Positions 55,849 through 64,000 of a DNA stretch of 64,000 bases are shown here, piece by piece. Each line of letters opens with the position of its first letter. Position 1 is the first letter of the stretch. Source of the DNA: Ypsolopha sequella (Eukaryota > Arthropoda > Insecta > Lepidoptera > Ypsolophidae); contig OW204000.1 of assembly GCA_934047225.1 (NCBI GenBank), forward strand, positions 11,488,001 through 11,552,000, given 5' to 3'. The notes beneath the pieces were generated by a model, which saw nothing but the letters and a program-made list of their open reading frames with translations, did no database searches and was not told the DNA's origin. Made by a program: the position numbers and the translations under genes.

Positions 55849-57146
55849 TATACTCATTCTTCGTCATTCATTATAAAAACGTTTGAACGGGTTTATTTCC
55901 TTTACAACCTCCCGATTTATCGGCGAAATTTCATTCATAGTAAGAGCCGGCTAAAAAATATTAATCAAATGTCATATAGCCTGTTTTCATCTACAATAGT
56001 AGTACCTACCGCAAATAATGTAACAATTGATTGTAATAGCAAATCGAAGCTATTACATGAGCTTCAGAGAGCACTAAGCTGCTTTACGATTTCAGCAATA
56101 TGACTTGATTGCAGATATTGTTCAATTTGAAGCCTTTGTGTTGGTGATAGTTGTCGTTGATGGAGCATTTCAGTTAAATAGGTAATCATTAAATAACAAT
56201 ATTTCGTTATAATTGGATGGCTGGTATTCTGAAGGTCAAGGATGGTTTGAGGCTCAAACCACCACATTTTCATGTCAGGGCAAGTACCAGAATTTTTAAT
56301 TATAAATTAATATTTAACGGCTTTTTTATCTGAGGTATTTATTTGAAAATCACCGCGAGTTTTTATGTAAATAAGCCGAATTCCTTTGATTTGAAGGATT
56401 CATTTCATTCCATTGACTTCCTTTCTCAAAATTAAAGCCAGGAATTTTAATTCCAAATCCTTTGACGAGTGAATCCTCAATTTCTTTTCTATTGGTTTTT
56501 GCGGGAATATTCCGCTGTTTACTTTGTGAATACCCAAATAAGAGCTTTTCAAACTCTTCGCCTTAATTAAATTTTGAATACAGTCTGCCTATAAATATAT
56601 ACCGCCTCTTTTATTTATTGTTATTGCTGCTGGATTGTTTTTAAACTTTAAATCAGACTTAACTATCTCAAAAACAACCCCATTGTCTTTTACCCTTCTT
56701 TATGAAATACTTACTTCAGATACGTATTTTGTAACACTTTACCTTGCTTTTCCAGAATCGATCAAAAACTACAATAAGACAAGGGTCAAATTCGTCTGAT
56801 CGACAAGAAATCCCAAGTCTAAGTTTCACCCCAAGTTTTGGATCACCGCACTGATCATTCGCCCAGAACCCGTGGGCTGAACCTCATTATACCCCCTGTT
56901 TGCAACAATTTTCTGCACAATACCCCCAGGGGAGTCCTTTACCCTGCCAGGAAGGCCCGTTCATATATTTGCATACAACTGGGAGTAGTACGGTAATCAA
57001 GTACTGGAATAATGTCATCGCTTTTCTAGCCAGTAAATTTTGCAGGGAAACATTTTGATCGCATTTTTTTGAAGTGAAAATTCTTTAGGTACGTTTAGCG
57101 GTTTTTGGTAAATCTTTGGGTTCGCGTCACCTACAATGCTACGGTG
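55849..57146. other. Intergenic DNA with one protein-like minus ORF
   Basis: 56064-56273 (-) encodes 69 residues including MKMWWFEPQTILDLQ and ILDLQNTSHPIITKY, with a helical, glutamine-rich C-terminus. It looks more protein-like than the chance ORFs nearby, and the frame is open a few codons upstream, but no splice sites or family were recognised. The rest is AT-rich. Confidence 0.3.
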
Positions 57147-57272
57147 CTACAAGGATCTAATGGCGTGTGGATTGGTTGTGTCCGAAATCGGAACTAACGC
57201 CGCTACCATACTCCTTGTTTCACAGCTGCGCCCCCTTGTCACTGTCATCCACGCGCCATCAGATCCTTGTAG
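57147..57272. repeat. Foldback segment (~126 bp)
   Basis: 'ctacaaggatctaatggcgt' on the left is mirrored by 'gcgccatcagatccttgtag' on the right, with a ~80-bp centre. Confidence 0.75.
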
Positions 57273-59317
57273 CTTTGTACTCGTATGTCGTGTGGCGCTT
57301 GGCCAACAGTGAAAATTTTTCACTCCTATCGGCTGTCCCCATGACTGCCTATGTTTTTTTTTTGTTATAAGTTTGTTTAGACGCATAAACCTGTTTAGAC
57401 ACGTACATTGTGTATTCAAAAGGAAAATAAAAGAGCACTATCTTCGACAACCTATCGTGTAGGTGTATGTATATATATCATTTATTGTGTATTTATTTAC
57501 TGAATATGTATTGTTATATTTATTTATACTATGTAGGCATGTAAATTTTATGTAGTTTGTTATTATTTTTAACTAATTAGGTATCTACTATTAATTTAAT
57601 CTTATTTCTGTATAAATATTATCGTGCACAATATGAATATCTTATTTATTTCAAATATCCTTATCACCCTTGGTTTGCTGGAAGAAATCTCATTATTGAG
57701 ATAAGCACGCCATTGTACATAACTTTTATTATATAATTTAGAATTAAGTTTTCTGTGTGCAACAAGAATAAATATATATAAATATATATTTTTGTACTTA
57801 CATATTTAAGGCAGGGACATAACCATATAAATATTGTTTTGTAATATATAAAAGAACTAAAAACTGTTTTTACGTTACAAATCGATTTTATGTTTTTAAT
57901 GTGTAACTATTATAGCATAATATTTAAAGTGACAAATCGATTTTAATACCTATCGCCAAACTTGGTAAAATTGGTAATACCTATCGTCGAATTTTGTAAT
58001 GGATCACAAAAACTTTTGTACCAAGTTTGCAAGGATTTGTTGTTAAAAATAATGATTTCTATCTTTTTTACTCTCCTTTTTAGTCCATTAGATAGATGAG
58101 TTTTCGACCGAATTAGGAAAATTGCCTTCGTTACTTATTTGTGCGCTCCACGCTTCGAAATACGATTTTACGCAGAAAAAAATTACAATTAAGAAAGATA
58201 CATTTTATTAAAATTCCAAAAAAGGAATCGAGAGTTTCGGTAGATATGCCAGTTAGTTATAAATTGAGCAAAAAGTATTTTTAACGCAACATTTTCTAAT
58301 TAATTTGAAACTCTAACACCTTTTCACTGACGACTATTCTGCTTTAACGTTTATCATCTTGATGTTAATACATAGGTACTACTCGTAAACAGCGTGCTAA
58401 AGCAAAAATCAAAACAAACAAAATAAGAAAAGATAAAAGAAGGTACCTAAAAAGCTTGATCAGGGCATATTACCCTTCACATATATTTACTTTAGTTTAT
58501 TTTACACTATATAATTTTACTTGTCTCACTCAATAAAACTAGCATAATATTCTCAATATTGGAAGAGCGCTGCTGCCTTAAACACCGGTCTAGAGTACTC
58601 TAGCACCTAGTTCGGGCACAAACATACTTAATGGCAATTTGTTTAATGTAACTCGTTATTAATTTAATTTAATCATGTACTACAAATCTGTCATATGATA
58701 ATTTGATTTAATAGTACATTATTGCAAAGGCAGCGAAATAGGCAATTGCAGGTCGAGCAGGCGAGGACTTCAATGATACGAGACAGGCAATTGCCATTTC
58801 GGCCGAGGCATATATAGTGCTTATCTTAAACATACGCGGAAATATTATCATTACTTTTGAATAAAGTGCTTTTAATTTATTATTAACCAAATAACAACGA
58901 ACTCCGCTTTACTGGCATTTTTTTTTTTTACAGTTTGTGCCGAAAGGTAAACGCATCTGTGGCTATATAGCCACGAGAACGCAATGTGTACGATAGATGA
59001 AAGAGTTCTAAATTCAAACAGCACACCGTTTCATACATGGATGTATACCTAAACTGGATTGTGCACTGAAGGATATTACGCGTAGAAAAATAGACTCTAT
59101 TCCATACACTTAAAAGTTATTTTATTATGACATAACCAACTAGAGAAAACGTGCCGAGCGGGACAACAAACAGTTGATGCCTGTGTCCTACTCGCACAGT
59201 TGCCATCACAAAAAAAACAAGTTGCGATGGTAGGCTTGAGTTTTTCACGATTTAGTTTTTCAACGACTATAGTATTTAGCTTTTAGTAAATACTTGTTCA
59301 TGACATTTCTTTTTTTT
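57273..59317. other. AT-rich intergenic DNA
   Basis: No recognisable gene. A minus ORF of 60 codons at 58708-58890 lies in a less AT-rich patch containing 'aggcaattgc' twice (58739, 58784). Nothing supports a gene. Confidence 0.45.
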
Positions 59318-59469
59318 AACCGACTTGAAAAAAAGAGGAGGATCTCAATTCGACTGTATTTTTTTTTTGGGTATGTTATTCCTTATCTCCGTCATTTCTG
59401 AACTGAATTGAATGATTCTTTTTTTGTTTGGAAGAATTTCCTTCAAGGTAGGTCCCATTTTAAGATTTA
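59318..59469 (+). repeat. 'cgacttgaaaaaaagaggagg' dispersed repeat
   Basis: 'cgacttgaaaaaaagaggag', 'tcaattcgactgtattttt' and 'gattctttttttgtttg' match a repeat widely seen in Lepidoptera (recalled). It leads into the tandem array. Confidence 0.6.
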
Positions 59470-59995
59470 CCATGACCTGATGATAGTTTTCAGAGATAGG
59501 CAGTGGAACGCCTCAGAAAGTAACAGCGTACCACTTGATATTAAGGAAATCGCTTTGTACTACGATGTTGATCGCAGAGTATTACTTGGAAATTGTCAAT
59601 TTTCCACCTGACCTTCGATCCTGGTCTTATTAAGTCATTACCATAGAACTCCTTAACGAATGAGAGCACTTAACTCGAGATTGCAGCAATCACTTTGGTA
59701 GGGTGCTGATTGTCGGGAATTTCTTGGAAATTATCAGAATACCCACCTGACCTTCCATCCTGGCTTCACCACCATAGAACTCCTTAACGGACGACAGCAT
59801 ACCACTCAAGATTAAGGCAATCGCTTTGTATTAGGATGGTGATTGCCGAGTACTACTTGTAAATTGTAATTTCTCCACCTGATCTTTGATATTGGCCTCA
59901 TTACCATAGAACTCCTCAACGGGTGACAGCACATAACTTGAGATTACGGCAATCAGTTTGTATTAGGGTGCTGATTACAGGGTATTTATTAAATA
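59470..59995 (+). repeat. ~132-139-bp tandem repeat, ~4 copies
   Basis: 'ccacctgacct' starts at 59604, 59743 and 59875 (periods 139 and 132), each followed by 'ccatagaactcctcaacg' type sequence and 'gcaatcgctttgtattagg' type sequence. An earlier, more diverged unit begins near 59470. Confidence 0.75.
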
Positions 59996-60111
59996 TAATC
60001 AATTATTACTTGTCCTTCGTTCTATATCAACAGCGCGTTTACAAGAACTATCCACATTACACAATTTGACCCGTCAATACTAAAAAATGTAAAATAATAA
60101 ACTTTTAACAA

Positions 60112-60433
60112 AAAATAGTAACCGACTTTAAATGTAACTGCAGCCATTCGCAAAAAAATTAAAAATAATTATAAAATGACCGATGGTACTGAAATAACAC
60201 TTTTTCCGACTTCTTTGTTCCTGAAAAATATGTTCTTTAAAAGTCACCGCGTTCCCTTGGTTATAGCAACACAGAAACCAATATAAGAGCGCCGACTTCT
60301 AGAGAACATATTTTTCAGGAAGAAAGAAGGCGGAAAAAGTGTTATTTCGATACCATCGGTCATTTTATAATTATTTTAAACTTTTTAGCAAATGGCTGCA
60401 GTTACATTTGAAGTCCGTTACTATTTTTTTGTT
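60112..60433. mobile_element. Foldback MITE, ~320 bp
   Basis: The left arm 'aatagtaaccgactttaaat' with 'gtaactgcagccatt', 'aaatgaccgatggtactgaa' and 'gaaaaatatgttct' is mirrored on the right by 'agaacatatttttcag', 'accatcggtcattttataat' and 'aaatggctgcagttacattt'. There is a ~50-bp centre. No ORF. Confidence 0.9.
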
Positions 60434-60605
60434 AGGTTTATTTATGTTTTACATTTAGTTTTATCCGTAAATGTAAGATCAATCATTCCTTAATAAAGTT
60501 GGGATTATTCTTATGCTTGCAAACTGGTAACCCTTTTATCTAAAAATGGCGCCACGGCCGTGACATTTGAAAACAAAATTGTAAAATTAATAATTTTTTG
60601 CAAAA
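60434..60605 (+). promoter_or_regulatory. Putative 5' region of the THAP gene
   Basis: The ~170 bases before the ATG include a GC-rich island in AT-rich DNA, 'aaatggcgccacggccgtg' followed by 'acatttg' (60543-60568). No TATA box is obvious. This is consistent with a short TATA-less promoter, by inference only. Confidence 0.3.
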
Positions 60606-60892
60606 ATGGTTAAAGCATGCAGCGTGAAGGGCTGCAGAAGCGAAAGTTTTGGGAATTGTGGGATATCGTTTCATAGGTAAGGCATAATTACAACGTTTTC
60701 TCGGAGAAATGATACATGTTTACTTTGATACCGCTAGAGTAACCATGATATTGGGTTTTACATTACAGTCTTCCAAAAACTGAAAATATCCGAAGAAAAT
60801 GGTTAAAAGTTTTAGGAAACGAAGTAGAGTGCAAAAATCCAGTAGTCTGCAGCCGCCATTTTAAAGCAGAAGACTTTAAACCAATAAAATAA
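60606..60892 (+). CDS. THAP-domain zinc-finger protein, two exons, 64 aa
   Basis: Exon 1 is 60606-60676 and exon 2 is 60769-60892. The 92-base intron begins gtaagg and ends ttacattacag. The joined frame gives 64 residues with the C2CH signature of THAP DNA-binding domains: C5-X4-C10, then 40 residues, then C51-X2-H54. The conserved GISFH (19-23), P26, W35, CSRHF (51-55) and DF (59-60) are all present. THAP proteins bind DNA in gene regulation, and the domain also opens P-element transposases. This product ends four residues after the DF motif, so the usual AVPTIF box and everything downstream are missing. AATAAA overlaps the stop codon (60883-60888), as in compact genes. It may be a minimal THAP gene, a truncated duplicate, or the first exons of a gene with an alternative end. 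There are no stops or frameshifts. Confidence 0.75.
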
Positions 60893-61197
60893 ATGTTTTG
60901 AATACAGTTTTTACTACCTACGTGGTCTCAATCAATTATTTTTAAATATGGTTACCCTACTTAGACAGAGATGAAATAATCTAGTATGACTTCTCGTTCT
61001 TCACGTTTTTTGAAACAAGTACTCAGTCCTGTTAGGGTATAGGTCCATGGTTTCATACAACATTGCCGGTGCACTCTTCGTTCCAAATTCAAAGAATGGG
61101 CCGGGAAGTGATTTTGGTTTTTCCGTCTACTTAAATATGATACTTCGCGTGTTCTTTATTCAAAAGTAATGGTAATATTTCCGTGTATGTTTAAGAA
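60893..61197. other. Intergenic DNA downstream of the THAP gene
   Basis: No THAP continuation (for example an AVPTIF-like segment with an acceptor) was found by eye in the next 300 bases. No other feature. Confidence 0.45.
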
Positions 61198-61590
61198 ATA
61201 GTAGTTTATGCTACTAGGGCGAAAAGGAATAAATTACGAGGACGATTTAAAACACGAGCCTAGCGAGTGTTTTAAACGTAACCGAGTAATTTATTGCTTT
61301 TACGCCCGTGTATCATACTACGTTTTTCAATGCATAGTGTGAGGAAATGAAAATAAATATAATCTTGTGAACTTTAAATTATAATTGGCTCAAAAAGACT
61401 GTATCCAGAGCCGTTAAACAGTGGAAAAAAAAGTATAACATCTATGGTACATAGGAAAGCCGCAGGTTAGCCAACCATTGTAAATAAATTAAAAAAAATA
61501 ATAATAATAAAGCCCTAGGGCAAAATAATCGACTTTTTGTTCGATTTTGATGCATAAAAAGTGGGCCTTTACGAGCACATGCATTGAAAA
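61198..61590 (-). repeat. Dispersed ~390-bp repeat, copy D
   Basis: Complete reverse-orientation copy: 'gtagtttatgctactagggc' at the left and 'gagcacatgcattgaaaa' at the right. The inverted pair near its left end is intact. Confidence 0.85.
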
Positions 61591-61624
61591 CGAACTTATT
61601 ATTATTATTAAACTTATTATTATA

Positions 61625-61815
61625 TCGTAGAAGGACGTACACCGACCAAATTGGTTACATACTGGAGAAAGACCAAAACAGAAGCACCCGGAATAGAAAA
61701 GCTTGTATGACGTAATCAATGCATGTGGAAGATGCAAAATAGGTTTGCCAGGATCGTAGCAGGCAGAAATCTGTGGTCTTTGCCTGACTCTATAGGAGAC
61801 AGGCGTGAGTATATG
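61625..61815 (+). pseudogene. Decayed RTE-type LINE coding end
   Basis: The plus strand reads approximately RTYTDQIGY, several stops, then CQDRSRQKSVVFA. This recalls the C-terminal 'GRP-T-W...A.DR..W..L' region of RTE/Jockey ORFs. Relatives are at 34846-34990 (first half), 33430-33530 and 24470-24545 (second half). Confidence 0.4.
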
Positions 61816-62235
61816 CATTTGAAATGAAATTTGAATATGTATGCATTAACTACTTTATGCATAAAAAAAGACTTCCAAAAATTCAAAGGCATGTTTCACC
61901 ATCCTTCTTATCTTAATTCAGATGTTATTTACAGACTATTAAAGCTAGGGTTGAAAACTAAGCAGCCATTTTGATTGTGACAAACAAAACAAGCTCAGAC
62001 CACGACACTGGACAAAGGCTATTTACTTTATGAGAGGCTGTAAAGGCTGGGCTATGGCTACACTTTACCCGGGTTCACGCTCTGTTGCCACATACAACAC
62101 GGTTACATTCGACGTTTATGTTGTAATAGAGAATCGTATCGTTTGGACAATTTGTTGCAATGAAAACTGTTCTTTGTTTTTTTTTTTTAATGTAAAAATT
62201 ACTGAGCTCATTTTAAGAGCCAATTCTCCAGATTT
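61816..62235. other. Intergenic DNA
   Basis: No recognisable gene or repeat. The 83-codon ORF at 62030-62281 runs into the MITE and has no domain. Confidence 0.45.
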
Positions 62236-62457
62236 AAGTAATTTTGAAATGATTATAACACCTAAAACAACTTTTAGCTAAGATCAATGTATATCAATAG
62301 TTTACTATATGCATAGACATTCTTTTAATGATAATAAACAATGGCTTTAAGATGATTGGTTTTTCCATAGTTATGATATTAGCCAAAAAATTCCAAGATC
62401 ACGGTCTTGGAAAATCCAATAATTTTGAAGCTACCATAATAGTATCAATAAAGCGGG
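62236..62457. mobile_element. Palindromic MITE, copy 3 of 3 (diverged)
   Basis: 'acaacttttagctaagatca', 'tactatatgcatagacatt' and 'gaagctaccataatagtatc' match the copies at 17286 and 49961. The right end is truncated. Confidence 0.65.
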
Positions 62458-64000
62458 GCTATCCTAAATTTTTCGCTTTTCAAACCCATTTTAAACAATT
62501 AATTTAAGATACTAAAATTTTGAAAAATATGTATTTCATATCTCATTATTTAATCTTAAAACGAATACTTGTATTTTTCCTGCAGCCAATAAAATCGCAA
62601 AGATAAGCCTAAACTATGATCTAAATATCTTTTCATTTGAATGATATTAAGTTTTTCACTTACCAAAAAACTTATACTAAAGTGAAAGTCGTATAAAATT
62701 TTATATAAAACGGCCATCATATTAAAAACACATTCCAGATTTTTGAACGGCCTCCTTCCACTGAGGAGGATAAAGTAAAATTAAAGTGTAAAATTAAACC
62801 GTTGGAGCAATAAACATTTCTCTGGATACCCTCACCTATCAAATCTGAAAAATCGACTCTACAAATGCCAAAGAACAATAATAACAACAGCGATTGCATT
62901 GTTGCCAGTAGACGCCTTAATTTGTTAATATAACGTAATCAAAATGTAATGCATAAAATGAAATAATTTTCATGTGAAAACCTTATTAATCATTTGTGCA
63001 AATTGCTATAAAATGCATATATTGCACGCTTTTTATACAAAAGTAAGGAAAACAACGTAATGATGTGTATTTTACCAAAGATTTCTAACAGTTTAGATGA
63101 GCCCTGGCACCTAAAATCTATTGCATTGTTTTTGAATGTGTTTTGAATGTTAAATGTCACACTTTTGGCTTTATTCGTATTTCTTGAAATGTTAGTGCAC
63201 TTTAAAAACGCACACGACGGCATATTGAGGCCCTTTTCTTTACGCCAACTATCACTGTGTTTAGATGGGCACTGATTCCAAACGTGTGAGCGTCACCCAT
63301 TTAAAGGTGAAAACATTTTGGTGCTGTCATACTACTACGGTAAGGGCTTATCTTTTACTTTTGAAATCTTTGTATTTTACACCGAGATCCTCTGCTAACG
63401 CTTTAACTCTGAACTATTCGTATATCGTGTCCTGTAGTGAACTATCAGTATATTATTTATACTAAGGCACAATTTTTTTTTAAATTTTGAAAAAATCTTA
63501 TTATTACCGTAGCGATATTTATTAATTTTAGTATGAAATCTTTTCAGACTACGTCACAACACATGCCGTTAACTCAATAACTTCGTCATTTTTTGAGATA
63601 TCGAAAAAAATATTTTACTACTGTTTTTAGATTTTTAGGACAACGTAGGAGACGGGCTCATTGTGACGATACATATTAATCGTTCATCAACTTTTATATT
63701 TTCATTGGGAATCAAGAGGTTACGAAAAATCCATCACAAAATATGATCACACTTTATAAGGCGACAGGGTAAATGTAAATATACCACATTCTTCTATATC
63801 AGACACATTTTTCAAGAAAAAATAATTCATTTTCTTACGCTAAGTATTTTAAAATTGTAAATAGAAGTTCTAAAAAGAAATGTATTTACACTCCGTATAC
63901 ATGATTGCTACAGGTTTATTCACCCCTTTTGTAATTAGAGAGATCACGTGACACGTCATACATTACATCTTGGCTGACGTTTCATTATGAGCCGAGTACC
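62458..64000. other. AT-rich intergenic DNA to the window end
   Basis: No gene or RNA recognised. Several ORFs of 60-77 codons (62717-62899 -, 62990-63223 -, 63265-63465 +) have no familiar sequence. The final 100 bases contain no truncated repeat that I could identify. Confidence 0.45.

Noticed and set aside
57167..57419. ORFs on both strands at the 57-kb foldback
   Set aside because: They arise from the inverted repeat itself.

Overview
The window is AT-rich eukaryotic nuclear DNA, most probably from a moth or butterfly. The Lepidoptera assignment rests on remembered repeat signatures: a tRNA-headed SINE with the 'cgggcatgcaccaatgag' body, LINE 3' ends with the 'aagcgatctcttccaga' motif, and the dispersed 'tacggaaccctaaaa' and 'cgactt-aaaaaa-gaggagg' repeats. 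There are no operons, rRNA genes, CRISPR arrays or free-standing tRNA genes. Two host gene candidates stand out. One is a 682-codon intronless DUF229-family protein (11586..13634, +). The other is a two-exon, 64-residue THAP zinc-finger gene (60606..60892, +) that only appears when a 92-base GT-AG intron is removed. Everything else recognised is mobile or repetitive DNA.

1-16 kb: a 1-kb foldback element (550-1587), then a young 4.8-kb LTR retrotransposon on the minus strand (2752-7528). It keeps broken gag pieces and an arginine-rich ORF, but shows no recognisable pol; GC-rich tandem repeats occupy much of the interior. SINE and LINE fragments and the DUF229 gene follow. The first ~95 bases recur inverted at 15602-15702.

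16-30 kb: a 2-kb nested foldback (16788-18804), a hAT-type MITE with an 8-bp target duplication, other MITEs and palindromes, and LINE 3' ends.

29-46 kb: a nest of inverted-repeat elements (29152-31720), tRNA-bearing composite repeats, a dispersed ~390-bp repeat with four long copies in the window, and several short palindromes.

46-64 kb: a 5'-truncated non-LTR retrotransposon with an uninterrupted reverse transcriptase ORF (46450-49527, -), an array of small hairpins (51541-51738), more palindromes, a tandem repeat and the THAP gene.

The sequence gives no sign that the two host candidates act together. The common theme is inverted-repeat DNA: more than a dozen distinct foldback or palindromic units lie in 64 kb, several in two or three copies and some nested. 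All family names and similarities were judged by eye; no search was run.
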